Assembly: GCA_910586025.1 (NCBI GenBank)
Contig: CAJUIO010000002.1
Span: 1-64,000 of the forward strand
From: an uncultured Lachnospiraceae bacterium
GTDB taxonomy: Bacteria > Bacillota > Clostridia > Lachnospirales > Lachnospiraceae
DNA length: 64,000 bases
Reading direction: 5' to 3'
Shown: piece after piece, positions 15,420 to 24,633 of the stretch
How the letters are laid out: each line of letters begins with the position of its first letter
How positions within the stretch are numbered: the first letter of the stretch is position 1
The notes under the pieces: generated by a model
The model's input: only the letters and a program-made list of their open reading frames with translations
Database searches by the model: none
What the model was told of the DNA's origin: nothing
Made by a program: the position numbers and the translations under genes

Positions 15420-15448
15420 TTGATAAATGATGTTGTTTTTTGTAAAAT
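15420..15448 (+). promoter_or_regulatory. sigma-A promoter for the chemoreceptor gene
   Basis: TTGATA (15420-15425) and TAAAAT (15443-15448) are 17 bases apart in an AT-rich gap after folBK. No sigma-28-type motility promoter was seen. Confidence 0.65.
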
Positions 15449-15508
15449 AAGAATAATAGCTTTATATTCGGAAAATTCTCATGTCGAGAAAGGAGTCAAT
15501 GCAACGAA

Positions 15509-17194
15509 ATGAAAAAAGCGATCAATCAATCCCTTATGGCCTATATCCTGAACGGGGTCTCTATTCTGGCCCTCCTGTTTCTGGTATATTCCCTGTTTGA
15601 TTACGGCGTGGTAAACGGAAAGCTGGATCAGGCGCATGAGGAGAGGTTTGAACTGACCTATAACGCAAACAGGTTCATGAACGGTTCGGCTTATCTGACC
15701 AACGAGGTGAGAGCCTATGCGGCCACCGGGATTCAGGAGCATTATGACAATTACTGGAACGAGATCAACAATCTGAAGAACCGGGATATCGGCGTGGCCA
15801 ATCTGCAGGAGATCGGGATCACGCAGGAGGAGCAGGCCATGATTGACGATATGTCTGCTTTATCCAACGAGCTTGTGCCCCTTGAGGAGGAGGCCATGAA
15901 AAATGTTCAGGCGGGCAAGAGGGAGGATGCTGTCGATTATGTGTACGGCTCCGATTACAGCACCGCCATTACGAAGATCAATTCCCTGAAGGAGCAGTTT
16001 CTCGGTGCGCTGGATACCAGAACCTCCCAGCAGGTTGCGGTTCTGACAAAGAAGACACAGCTGATCCGCCTGGAAATGATCCTGGCCTTTGTGATCGTGG
16101 GTATTTCCCAGCTGATCAGTATTCTTACCATCAGGCTCCGCGTGTTAAAGCCCGTTGTCAAGGTGCGGGATCAGATGAGGGAGATTTCCCAGGGAAATCT
16201 ATCGGCGCAGTTTACTCTCGAACCGGATACTTCGGAGATCGGCATGCTGACTCAGTCTATCCTTGAGACCAAGAGAGAACTGAAAAAATACATAAACGAT
16301 ATTAACGCAAAGCTGTCCGAGATGGCAAAGGGCAACATGGATCAGGCAATCGGCGACGACTACCGGGGAGAGTTTCAGCCTATTCAGCACGCAATGGCGG
16401 AAATTCTTGATTCCCTGAACGAGGCGCTCGCCCAGATCGACGTGACGGCCAGACAGGTGTCTCAGGAATCGAGAAGGATGGCGACAGACGCCCAGGTACT
16501 CTCAAGCGGAGCCGTGGAGCAGGCATCCGCCGTACAGCAGCTTTCCGCAAGCATTCAGGACATTTCGGGACAGGTGGAAAGCACCTCGAGAGACGCAAAC
16601 AGGGCCAGAAACAGCGCCAATGACGCATCGTCCCAGCTGCAGATCTGCAACGAGAAGATGATGGATATGACCGCGGCAATGGAGGATATTTCCAGATCCT
16701 CCAACCAGATCGGCGGAATTATCAAGACGATAGAGAGTATATCCTTCCAGACCAATATCCTGGCGCTGAATGCGGCAGTGGAGGCTGCAAGGGCGGGAGA
16801 GGCCGGCAAGGGCTTTGCCGTGGTTGCGGATGAGGTGAGAAGCCTTGCAAACAAGAGCTCGGATGCGGCCCATGATATCACGCAGCTGATCGAGGAATCC
16901 ATGAAGCTGGTGGATCAGGGAACGGCTCTTTCCGATGAGACCACCAAAGCGCTTATGGGAGTCATGGTAGGCGCAAAGGATGCCACGGAGATGATCGAGA
17001 GAATTGCCGTGGCTGCCGATTCCCAGTCGCAGTCCATCAAGCAGGTGACGCTTGGAATGGAACAGATTTCCGAGGTTGTTCAGACCAACGCCTCCACGGC
17101 TGAGAAATCAGCGGCATCCGCCGAGGAACTTTACGGCCAGGCCGAGGAAATGCTGGTGGCAGTCCAGAGGTTTAAGCTTCGGGGAAGAAGATAG
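15509..17194 (+). CDS. methyl-accepting chemotaxis protein
   Basis: This 561-residue receptor has a first membrane helix at about residues 9-30 and an outside helical sensor region to about 185. A second membrane helix (AFVIVGISQLISILTI) leads into a HAMP domain and the cytoplasmic signalling domain with the conserved hairpin EAARAGEAGKGFAVVADEVR. It should signal to CheA/CheW, but no che or flagellar genes lie in the window, so it is an orphan here. The ligand is unknown. It has its own promoter and terminator and is thus a single-gene unit. Confidence 0.94.
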   Translation: MKKAINQSLMAYILNGVSILALLFLVYSLFDYGVVNGKLDQAHEERFELTYNANRFMNGSAYLTNEVRAYAATGIQEHYDNYWNEINNLKNRDIGVANLQEIGITQEEQAMIDDMSALSNELVPLEEEAMKNVQAGKREDAVDYVYGSDYSTAITKINSLKEQFLGALDTRTSQQVAVLTKKTQLIRLEMILAFVIVGISQLISILTIRLRVLKPVVKVRDQMREISQGNLSAQFTLEPDTSEIGMLTQSILETKRELKKYINDINAKLSEMAKGNMDQAIGDDYRGEFQPIQHAMAEILDSLNEALAQIDVTARQVSQESRRMATDAQVLSSGAVEQASAVQQLSASIQDISGQVESTSRDANRARNSANDASSQLQICNEKMMDMTAAMEDISRSSNQIGGIIKTIESISFQTNILALNAAVEAARAGEAGKGFAVVADEVRSLANKSSDAAHDITQLIEESMKLVDQGTALSDETTKALMGVMVGAKDATEMIERIAVAADSQSQSIKQVTLGMEQISEVVQTNASTAEKSAASAEELYGQAEEMLVAVQRFKLRGRR

Positions 17195-17207
17195 ACACAG
17201 ACAGAAA

Positions 17208-17247
17208 GAAAAAAGCCATGCCGGGTCAACCGGATGGCTTTTTTTTT
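17208..17247. terminator. bidirectional terminator between the chemoreceptor and DUF5050 genes
   Basis: A GC-rich stem (AAGCCAT-CCGG with CCGG-TGGCTT) around a short loop is flanked by A-runs on one side and T-runs on the other. It can therefore end transcripts on both strands, between two converging genes. Confidence 0.9.
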
Positions 17248-17294
17248 CGTTCGTTTGCGAAGCGGGACACTGCCTGGAGCAAGGCCGGCCAAGG

Positions 17295-18320
17295 TTATTG
17301 TACGGCTGCCTGCTCGGCGGCGGTAAAGGTATCTACATAAACAGGACCTTCCGCCGGCGTATGATACACGGGCGTGGGGTTATTGAATTCGTTGAAATAG
17401 ACATACTGGGAAGTGATATTGATATTCTGGTAATTTCCCATTGCCACGATCTCGGGCTCGCTTCCGTCAAGACGCATCCGCATCAGAGCGGGCTCCTTCG
17501 CGTCATTCTTCTGGTAATAGATATAAGACCCGCCCACATTGAAGGCATCCACACGGTCAGGTGTCAGCACCTCCACCACATTGCTCACAAGAGAATAGCG
17601 GCAGAGCCTGTAGTTCGAGGAGACATCCATATAATAGATATAGTCGTCCTTGTAGACAGGATACCAGAGATTGCCTTTATATATGGTGGAGACGGCATCG
17701 GTCCTGGTGTCTAAGGCGTACAGATAATGATCCTTCTGTGTGCCGTTGTAATAGATGATGCCGTTGTGGCAGGCCGCCGGGTTGATCAGCTCGTCGGAGA
17801 TCAGGATATTTTCCGACTTATCCGTCTTGATCTTATAAAAATTGCTGTAATCCTTGTTGTTGTATCTCAGGTAGTAGAGATAGTCGCCCGCAAGCTGCAT
17901 GGAGGTGCACCCGTCCCGAAGGAGGCAGACCGTGCTCTTGCCGTTTTGCTTGGTGCGGTAGATTCCGAAGGTGCGCAGGACGTAGCCGAAGCCCGACCCT
18001 CCCGAGGAGCTGTCCATAAAGTAGTAGACAAAGTTGTCATCCGCATTAATGTTGGTGACCTTGCTGGATATCATCTTTTTCATGTCCGTCTCATCCGCGT
18101 TCATGGAGTACATACAGCCGTGGTCGTAGGCGTTGGAAAAAAAGACCCGGCCGTTCTGCTCACAGAAGAGCCCCTGGTTGTTCAGATTTCCCCCGGTGTT
18201 CCCGGTGACGGATATATCATTCGACGGCACCCGGTTGCTGATGGCGGGAATGATGACCATGACGGTGAAAAAGGCCGCTGCGGCGAGGCCGATTATGAGG
18301 TATCGTAGTTTGAATTTCAT
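17295..18320 (-). CDS. membrane-anchored DUF5050-like beta-propeller protein
   Basis: The 341-residue product has an N-terminal membrane anchor (LRYLIIGLAAAAFFTVMVII). Its extracellular part is built of repeated strands of the type YIYYxxxSNYRLCRYSL and YLYYLRYNNKDY, the pattern of DUF5050 propeller proteins. The function of this family is unknown; a surface binding or scaffold role is likely. GGAGAG precedes the ATG and a good promoter is at 18369-18397. It is divergent from pheA and convergent with the chemoreceptor gene. Confidence 0.8.
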   Translation of the reverse strand: MKFKLRYLIIGLAAAAFFTVMVIIPAISNRVPSNDISVTGNTGGNLNNQGLFCEQNGRVFFSNAYDHGCMYSMNADETDMKKMISSKVTNINADDNFVYYFMDSSSGGSGFGYVLRTFGIYRTKQNGKSTVCLLRDGCTSMQLAGDYLYYLRYNNKDYSNFYKIKTDKSENILISDELINPAACHNGIIYYNGTQKDHYLYALDTRTDAVSTIYKGNLWYPVYKDDYIYYMDVSSNYRLCRYSLVSNVVEVLTPDRVDAFNVGGSYIYYQKNDAKEPALMRMRLDGSEPEIVAMGNYQNINITSQYVYFNEFNNPTPVYHTPAEGPVYVDTFTAAEQAAVQ

Positions 18321-18368
18321 AGCTTTACTCTCCGTTTATGTAATTTTCACTCTTTCATTACAAGAAAT

Positions 18369-18397
18369 ATTATAATGAATCCGGGGGCAGGTTGCAA
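18369..18397 (-). promoter_or_regulatory. sigma-A promoter for the DUF5050 gene
   Basis: On the minus strand TTGCAA (18397-18392) and a perfect TATAAT (18374-18369) are separated by 17 bases. Confidence 0.78.
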
Positions 18398-18413
18398 GGA
18401 TAAATCTTACCGC

Positions 18414-18442
18414 TTGCGAACCTTATCCGTTTGGTATAGAAT
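18414..18442 (+). promoter_or_regulatory. sigma-A promoter for pheA and downstream genes
   Basis: TTGCGA (18414-18419) and TAGAAT (18437-18442) are 17 bases apart. The leader to pheA is about 28 bases, too short for a T-box or long attenuator. Confidence 0.65.
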
Positions 18443-18476
18443 GAAGTGAGAATTCATCAGGAAAGGACTGGAAATT

Positions 18477-19604
18477 ATGGATTTGTTGGAGCTTCGCACA
18501 CAGCTTGACGAGATTGACGGAAAACTCGTGGAGCTTTATGAAAAGAGAATGGCGGTCTGTGAAAACGTTGCAAAATACAAGATCGAGACGGGAAAGCCGG
18601 TTTTTGACAAGGCCAGGGAAGAGGAAAAGATACGGAAGGTGAAGTCCCTTACCCACAATGAGTTCAACTGTCATGGGGTGGAGGAGCTTTTTGAGCAGAT
18701 CATGTCCATGAGCCGTAAGCTGCAGTATCAGCTCCTTTCCCGGCACGGGGGACTGAATAAGCTTCCCTTTATCGGAGTGGATTCCTTAGACGCCTGCAGG
18801 GCCAGAGTGGTGTTTCAGGGGGCGGAGGGAGCCTACTCCCAGGCGGCCATGCACCGGTACTTCGGGGAGGAGATAGACAGCTTCCACGTGAATACCTTCC
18901 GGGATGCCATGATCGCGATTGACGAGGGAAGCGCTGACTTTGCGGTTCTTCCCATAGAAAACTCCACGGCGGGGATTGTCAGTGAGATCTATGACCTTCT
19001 GGTGGAGTTTGAGAATTATATCGTGGGAGAGCAGATCATAAAGATCGAGCACTGCCTCATGGCGCTGCCGGGAACGGGGCTTTCGGATATCCGCACAGTC
19101 TATTCTCACCCTCAGTCGCTGATGCAGTCCGCGAGATATCTGAGCGCCCACCCGTCATGGCAGCAGATCAGCATGCAGAACAATGCCTTTGCCGCAAAGA
19201 AGGTGGCCGGGGACAAGGACGGAACGGCGGCCGCTATCGCCAGCGAATATGCGGCAAAGCTCTACGGCCTCCATGTGCTTGAGAAGGGTGTGAACCATTC
19301 CAGCAGCAATTCCACCCGGTTCATCATTGTCACAAACCAGAAAATATTCCGGAAGGATGCGAAGAAGGTCAGCATCTGCTTCGAGGTGCCTCATGAGAGC
19401 GGCTCCCTCTATCATATGCTCTCCCATTTCATTTATAACAACCTGAATATGAATAAGATTGAGAGCAGACCCATAGAGGACCGCAACTGGGAATACAGGT
19501 TTTTCATTGATTTTGACGGCAATCTCTCGGACAGCTCTGTGAAGAACGCCCTGAGGGGACTTCGGGAGGAAGCCAGGAATATGAAGATTCTGGGGAATTA
19601 CTAA
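18477..19604 (+). CDS. pheA: bifunctional chorismate mutase / prephenate dehydratase
   Basis: This 375-residue protein has an AroQ chorismate mutase domain (residues 1-85, LRTQLDEIDGKLVELYEKRM). A prephenate dehydratase domain follows (about 100-280, with GAEGAYSQAA and the ENSTAGIV motif), then a C-terminal ACT domain carrying the ESRP motif that binds phenylalanine. It converts chorismate to phenylpyruvate and is expected to be feedback-inhibited by Phe. It leads a run of close same-strand genes (DUF815, ppx, ppk1, maf), though these have no link to aromatic synthesis. Confidence 0.95.
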   Translation: MDLLELRTQLDEIDGKLVELYEKRMAVCENVAKYKIETGKPVFDKAREEEKIRKVKSLTHNEFNCHGVEELFEQIMSMSRKLQYQLLSRHGGLNKLPFIGVDSLDACRARVVFQGAEGAYSQAAMHRYFGEEIDSFHVNTFRDAMIAIDEGSADFAVLPIENSTAGIVSEIYDLLVEFENYIVGEQIIKIEHCLMALPGTGLSDIRTVYSHPQSLMQSARYLSAHPSWQQISMQNNAFAAKKVAGDKDGTAAAIASEYAAKLYGLHVLEKGVNHSSSNSTRFIIVTNQKIFRKDAKKVSICFEVPHESGSLYHMLSHFIYNNLNMNKIESRPIEDRNWEYRFFIDFDGNLSDSSVKNALRGLREEARNMKILGNY

Positions 19605-19634
19605 AGCGTGCGGTGAGAAGGAGAGTGCATCGGG

Positions 19635-20930
19635 ATGAGAGTGAAGGAACTGATTGTATATAAGAACTTTTTGGGAAAAGAGGATCGTATTCTGCGACAT
19701 ATGGCATGGCTGATGAACCATCTGGGAGAGGAGTGTCATGAAGAAAAGGCCGCAAGGCGTCTTCACGAATGTATCCACGGCCTTCTGGAAATGGCGGGAG
19801 GCTACGGCTTTTACGGGAATCTGTGGCATTGCTATCTGACCAATCTTCTGGTAAACAATGAGAACAGCTACAGCAGGGCCTGCGAGATCCGGGGCGCTGT
19901 GGAGGGAACCATCAATCAGGCGGTTCTCCATGATATCGCGGTCTTTAAGGAGTTTTTTGATTTTGATCTGGATAAGCTTGCCAATCTGCAAGGCGGGGAA
20001 AGCCTGTCCCTGATTCTGGAATTTGAGAACAGCCACGGCGGGAGCAGGGTCTACAACAGCAGGATCCGGGACCGAATCTGTCATCTTGCGGTTAAGCTTG
20101 CCGGGGACCGCACACCGGAGGAGATGAAGGACACCCTGACAGAGTTCTACAGGGATTACGGCGTGGGACGGTTCGGTCTGCACAAGGCCTTTCGGGTGGT
20201 GCGCAAAAAGGGCGGCGCACAGATCGTGCCCATACAGAATATCGCCCATGTGCATCTGGACGATCTTGTGGGGTATGAGATCGCCAAAAAAAAGCTGATT
20301 GAAAACACCGAGGCCTTTGTGGAGGGGCGCAAGGCCAACAACTGTCTGCTGTTCGGGGATGCGGGAACGGGAAAGTCTTCCAGCATCAAGGCGATTGCCA
20401 ACGAGTATTATGACGCGGGACTGCGCATCATAGAAGTCTATAAGCACCAGTTTCAGGATCTGAATGACGTGATCACACAGATCAAGAACAGAAATTATAG
20501 GTTTATTATTTACATGGACGATCTGAGCTTTGAGGATTTCGAGACCGAGTACAAATACTTAAAGGCGGTGATCGAGGGCGGCCTGGAAAAGAAGCCGGAG
20601 AACGTGCTGATTTACGCCACCTCCAACAGGCGCCATATCATCAGGGAGAAATTCTCTGACAAGGAGGACCGCAGGGACGACCTGCACTCCTCGGACACGG
20701 TACAGGAGAAGCTTTCCCTGGCATCCCGGTTCGGCGTCACGATCTTCTTTGCCTCTCCGGACAAAAAGGAATTCCAGAATATTGTGAGAGTCCTGGCCGG
20801 GCGCTATGGGATTGCCATGCCGCAGGAGGAGCTTTTGCTGGAAGCGAACAAGTGGGAGCTTTCCCACGGAGGCCTGTCCGGAAGGACGGCTCAGCAGTTT
20901 ATCGACTATCTGCTTGGGAAAAAGGAATGA
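19635..20930 (+). CDS. DUF815 AAA+ ATPase
   Basis: The 431-residue product has an N-terminal helical part of about 190 residues. An AAA+ module follows with Walker A FGDAGTGKSSS (near 240-250), Walker B FIIYMDDLSFED and an ATSNRRHII sensor segment, the typical layout of the DUF815 family. These ATPases are widespread in bacteria and have no settled role. It is 17 bases upstream of the Ppx/GppA gene and co-directional with ppk1, so it may share a transcript with polyphosphate enzymes. AAGGAG precedes the ATG by about ten bases. Confidence 0.88.
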   Translation: MRVKELIVYKNFLGKEDRILRHMAWLMNHLGEECHEEKAARRLHECIHGLLEMAGGYGFYGNLWHCYLTNLLVNNENSYSRACEIRGAVEGTINQAVLHDIAVFKEFFDFDLDKLANLQGGESLSLILEFENSHGGSRVYNSRIRDRICHLAVKLAGDRTPEEMKDTLTEFYRDYGVGRFGLHKAFRVVRKKGGAQIVPIQNIAHVHLDDLVGYEIAKKKLIENTEAFVEGRKANNCLLFGDAGTGKSSSIKAIANEYYDAGLRIIEVYKHQFQDLNDVITQIKNRNYRFIIYMDDLSFEDFETEYKYLKAVIEGGLEKKPENVLIYATSNRRHIIREKFSDKEDRRDDLHSSDTVQEKLSLASRFGVTIFFASPDKKEFQNIVRVLAGRYGIAMPQEELLLEANKWELSHGGLSGRTAQQFIDYLLGKKE

Positions 20931-20947
20931 GGGGAAGGGAATGAGAC

Positions 20948-22498
20948 ATGTCATTTAAAATGTTTGCTGCAATTGATGCGGGCTCCTATGAGCTTGCCAT
21001 GAAAATTTTCCAGGTGTCAAAGGCGGGAGGCGTGAAGGAGATCGACCATATCAGGCATGGAATCGATATGGGAACGGAGACGTATTCCACCGGAAAGCTC
21101 AGCCCTCCCAGGGTGGATGAGCTGTGCAGGATTCTCGGAGAGTTTTCCGATATCATGAAGGCCTATAGGGTATCGGACTATGTGGCCTATGGGACCAGCG
21201 CCATCAGGGAGAGCGAGAACACGGCGATCCTGTTAAATCAGATCGAGGTGAGAACGGGGATTCATATCGAGGTGCTGAGCAATTCCGAGCAGCGGTTCCT
21301 GGATTATAAATCGATCGCCCTTCAGGGGGAGGGCTTCCGGAAAATCATAGAAAACGGAACGGCTATTGTGGATATCGGCGGCGGCAGCATCCAGATTTCC
21401 CTCTTTGACAAGGATACTCTGGTTTCCACCCAGAATATGAGGCTCGGGGTGCTCCGCCTGCGGGAGCGGCTCCAGCACATGGAAGCCAGCGTGGGAAAAT
21501 ATGAGATTCTCATCGACGAGCTGGTGGATTCCCAGATGGCGGTCTACAAGAAGCTCTATCTGAAGGACCGTGAGATCAAAAATATTATCGTGGTGGACGA
21601 CTATATCTCCGTGCTGCTTCGCAAAAAGAAGAACGGAGGGGAGATGAGGGGATATGCCGGAAAAGAGCTGATCGACAGAGTGGAAAAATCCTATCAGACC
21701 AAAGGGCTTTCCGGCCTTGCAAAAGACTTTGACATGCCGGAGGAAAGCATGCTCATGGTCTATATCTCCTTTGTGATGCTCCGGCGCATTATGGAGACTA
21801 TGGGTGCGGAGCTGATCTGGGCCCCGGGAGTTACTCTGTGCGACGGGATCGTGTACGAGTACGCGGAAAAGAATAAAATGATCACGCCCGCCCATAACTT
21901 TGAGCAGGACATCATTGCCTGTGCCCAGAATATCAGCAAGCGATACCGGGGCAGCAAAAAGAGAAGCGAGACCCTCGAGCAGATCGCCCTGCGGATTTTT
22001 GACAGCACCAGGAAGCTCCACGGGCTGGAAAAGAGGGAGAGGCTTCTTCTGCAGCTCTCCACCATTCTCCACGACTGCGGAAAATATATCAGCATGGCGA
22101 ATCTGGGAGAGTGCTCCTACAGCATCATCATGGCCACGGAGATCATCGGGCTGTCCCACAGGGAGAGGGAGGTGGTGGCCAACGTGGTGAAGTACAATCA
22201 TCTGGACTTTGATTATTATGAGGAAATGGGAAGGTACCGGGATCTTGACCGGGAGTCCTATCTGGTGATTGCAAAGCTGACCGCCATCCTGCGGCTGGCA
22301 AACGGCCTTGACAGAAGCCACAAGCAGAAATTTAAGGATGTGCGGATCACCCTGAAGGAGGGACGGCTCGTGATCACGGTGGATACCAACGAGGATATCA
22401 CGCTGGAAAAGGGCCTGTTTGACGGAAGGGCCGCCTTTTTCCAGGAAGTATATAATGTGCGTCCCGTTATCAGGCAGAGACGTGTGATCGGAGGTTGA
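20948..22498 (+). CDS. ppx: Ppx/GppA phosphatase with C-terminal HD domain
   Basis: This 516-residue enzyme has the ASKHA phosphate-binding motifs of exopolyphosphatases (AAIDAGSYELAMKI and AIVDIGGGSIQISLF). Its C-terminal HD module (LSTILHDCGKYI, later YNHLD) is found in long Ppx forms. It should cut phosphate from the ends of polyphosphate or remove the 5' phosphate of pppGpp. The next gene, five bases away, is ppk1, the enzyme that makes polyphosphate, which favours a polyphosphate role. Confidence 0.92.
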   Translation: MSFKMFAAIDAGSYELAMKIFQVSKAGGVKEIDHIRHGIDMGTETYSTGKLSPPRVDELCRILGEFSDIMKAYRVSDYVAYGTSAIRESENTAILLNQIEVRTGIHIEVLSNSEQRFLDYKSIALQGEGFRKIIENGTAIVDIGGGSIQISLFDKDTLVSTQNMRLGVLRLRERLQHMEASVGKYEILIDELVDSQMAVYKKLYLKDREIKNIIVVDDYISVLLRKKKNGGEMRGYAGKELIDRVEKSYQTKGLSGLAKDFDMPEESMLMVYISFVMLRRIMETMGAELIWAPGVTLCDGIVYEYAEKNKMITPAHNFEQDIIACAQNISKRYRGSKKRSETLEQIALRIFDSTRKLHGLEKRERLLLQLSTILHDCGKYISMANLGECSYSIIMATEIIGLSHREREVVANVVKYNHLDFDYYEEMGRYRDLDRESYLVIAKLTAILRLANGLDRSHKQKFKDVRITLKEGRLVITVDTNEDITLEKGLFDGRAAFFQEVYNVRPVIRQRRVIGG

Positions 22499-22503
22499 GT
22501 GTT

Positions 22504-24633
22504 ATGTGTGAAGTGAATTATGATGACCCTGGCTTTTACACAAACAGGGAGCTGAGCTGGCTGCTGTTTAACAAGAGAGTGCTGAGCGAGGCCAGGGATA
22601 AGGGAAATCTCCTCTTTGAGAGGCTGAAATTCCTCAGCATTACCGCATCCAATCTGGATGAGTTTTTCATGGTGAGGGTTGCATCACTGAAGGATATGGT
22701 GAATGCGGGATACAAAAAGCCTGACATTGCGGGAATGCTGCCGGAGGAACAGCTCCGGGAGGTCAACGCTGCGACTCATGAGCTGGTGGATCAGCAGTAT
22801 GGGATCTACAACCGTTCGCTGCTTCCGCAGCTTCTGCAAAACGGCCTCCGGGTGGTGGAGCGCCACGAAAAGCTCTCGCCCAGGGAGGCGGACTTTGTGG
22901 ACAAATTTTATGAGGAAAACGTGTATCCGGTTCTCACCCCCATGGCGGTGGATTCCTCGAGACCCTTTCCCCTGATCCGGAATAAGTCGCTCAACATAGG
23001 AGCTCTCGTGAGAAAGAAGGACGGGGATAAGAAGCTGGAATTCGCCACCGTCCAGGTTCCCAGCGTGCTCCCGAGGATTGTGCGCATGCCGGCGGGCCGT
23101 GAGGAGCGGGAGGCGGTCATCCTTCTCGAGGAGATCATTGAGCGAAACATCCACAAGCTCTTTCTCAGCTATGATATCGTCTGCTCCTGCCCCTTCCGTA
23201 TCATGAGAAATGCGGACTTTGTGCTGGAGGAGGACGAGTCGGAGGATCTGTTAAAGGAGATCGAAAAACAGCTGAAAAAGAGACAGTGGGGCCAGGCCAT
23301 CCGTCTGGAGGTGGAGGAGGGGATTGACAAGCGTCTCCTCAACATCATAAAGACGGAGCTCTCCATAGGCGACGAGGATATTTACAGGATCGACGGTCCC
23401 CTGGATCTGACGTTCCTGATGAGGATGTACGGGCTGTTCGGCTTTGACCATCTGAAGGAAAAGGGCTATACGGGGCCGTGGCAGGTGCCGGCTTTTCCGC
23501 CGGACTGCGATATCTTTGAGCAGATCAGGAAGGAGGATATCCTGCTCCACCACCCCTACGAGACCTTTGCGCCGGTGGTGGATTTCATCCGGCAGGCGGC
23601 CAGAGACGAGAACGTGCTTGCCATCAAGCAGACGCTCTACCGCGTCAGCGGCAATTCGCCCATCATTGCGGCTCTGGCCCAGGCGGCCGAAAACGGGAAA
23701 CAGGTGTCCGTGCTGGTGGAGCTCAAGGCCAGGTTTGACGAGGAGAACAATATTGTCTGGGCCAAGATGCTGGAAAAGGCGGGCTGCCATGTGATTTACG
23801 GCCTTTTGGGGCTCAAGACCCACAGCAAGATCACCCTGGTGGTGCGCAGGGAGGAGGACGGAATCCGCCGCTATGTGCATCTGGGGACCGGAAATTATAA
23901 TGATGCCACGGCGAAGCTGTACACGGACGTGGGACTGTTCACCTGCGCTCCCTCCATAGGGGAAGATGCGACCGCCGTGTTCAACATGCTTTCCGGGTAT
24001 TCGGAGCCTCTCTCCTGGAACAAGCTTTCTCTGGCCCCCCTGTGGCTGAAGGACCGTTTCCTGTATCTGATTAAGAGAGAGAGGAAAAATGCCGCGGCGG
24101 GCCGCGGCGGACATATCATTGCCAAGGTTAACAGCCTGTGTGACAAGGATATCATCAGGGAGCTCTACGAGGCGGCCTCTAAGGGCGTTAAGGTGGAGCT
24201 GATCGTGAGAGGAATCTGCTGCCTGAAGACAGGGCTTCCCGGGATCGGGGATAACATAACGGTGCGCTCCATCGTGGGCAATTATCTGGAACACTGCCGC
24301 ATCTTTTATTTTGAAAACGACGGCAAGCCTGAGTATTACTGCGCAAGTGCGGACTGGATGCCCCGGAATCTGGAGCGGCGCGTGGAGATCCTGTTTCCCG
24401 TGGAGACGCCAAAGCTTCAGGAGAAGCTGATGGATATCCTTTCCACGCAGCTTCAGGATACGGTGAAGGCCCACATACTGACCGCTGCGGGAACCTATGA
24501 AAAAGTGGATAAGAGGGGGAAGGGAATCGTCAATGCCCAGCTTGAATTCTGCAGTAAGGCGGCACAGGCTGCCAGAGCGGGAGAGAAGGTGGTGAGCCAG
24601 AGAACGTTTATTCCCGAGACGCATCATGAATAG
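22504..24633 (+). CDS. ppk1: polyphosphate kinase 1
   Basis: The 709-residue product matches PPK1: an N-terminal segment (FYTNRELSWLLFNKRVL), then head and catalytic domains. The phospho-acceptor His440 lies in GLKTHSKITLV and a second histidine near 597 in EHCRIFYF. It makes polyphosphate reversibly from ATP. ATG 22504 fits the CGGAGG box at 22489-22494; a TTG at 22495 is too close to it. It overlaps maf by 8 bases. Confidence 0.96.
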   Translation: MCEVNYDDPGFYTNRELSWLLFNKRVLSEARDKGNLLFERLKFLSITASNLDEFFMVRVASLKDMVNAGYKKPDIAGMLPEEQLREVNAATHELVDQQYGIYNRSLLPQLLQNGLRVVERHEKLSPREADFVDKFYEENVYPVLTPMAVDSSRPFPLIRNKSLNIGALVRKKDGDKKLEFATVQVPSVLPRIVRMPAGREEREAVILLEEIIERNIHKLFLSYDIVCSCPFRIMRNADFVLEEDESEDLLKEIEKQLKKRQWGQAIRLEVEEGIDKRLLNIIKTELSIGDEDIYRIDGPLDLTFLMRMYGLFGFDHLKEKGYTGPWQVPAFPPDCDIFEQIRKEDILLHHPYETFAPVVDFIRQAARDENVLAIKQTLYRVSGNSPIIAALAQAAENGKQVSVLVELKARFDEENNIVWAKMLEKAGCHVIYGLLGLKTHSKITLVVRREEDGIRRYVHLGTGNYNDATAKLYTDVGLFTCAPSIGEDATAVFNMLSGYSEPLSWNKLSLAPLWLKDRFLYLIKRERKNAAAGRGGHIIAKVNSLCDKDIIRELYEAASKGVKVELIVRGICCLKTGLPGIGDNITVRSIVGNYLEHCRIFYFENDGKPEYYCASADWMPRNLERRVEILFPVETPKLQEKLMDILSTQLQDTVKAHILTAAGTYEKVDKRGKGIVNAQLEFCSKAAQAARAGEKVVSQRTFIPETHHE

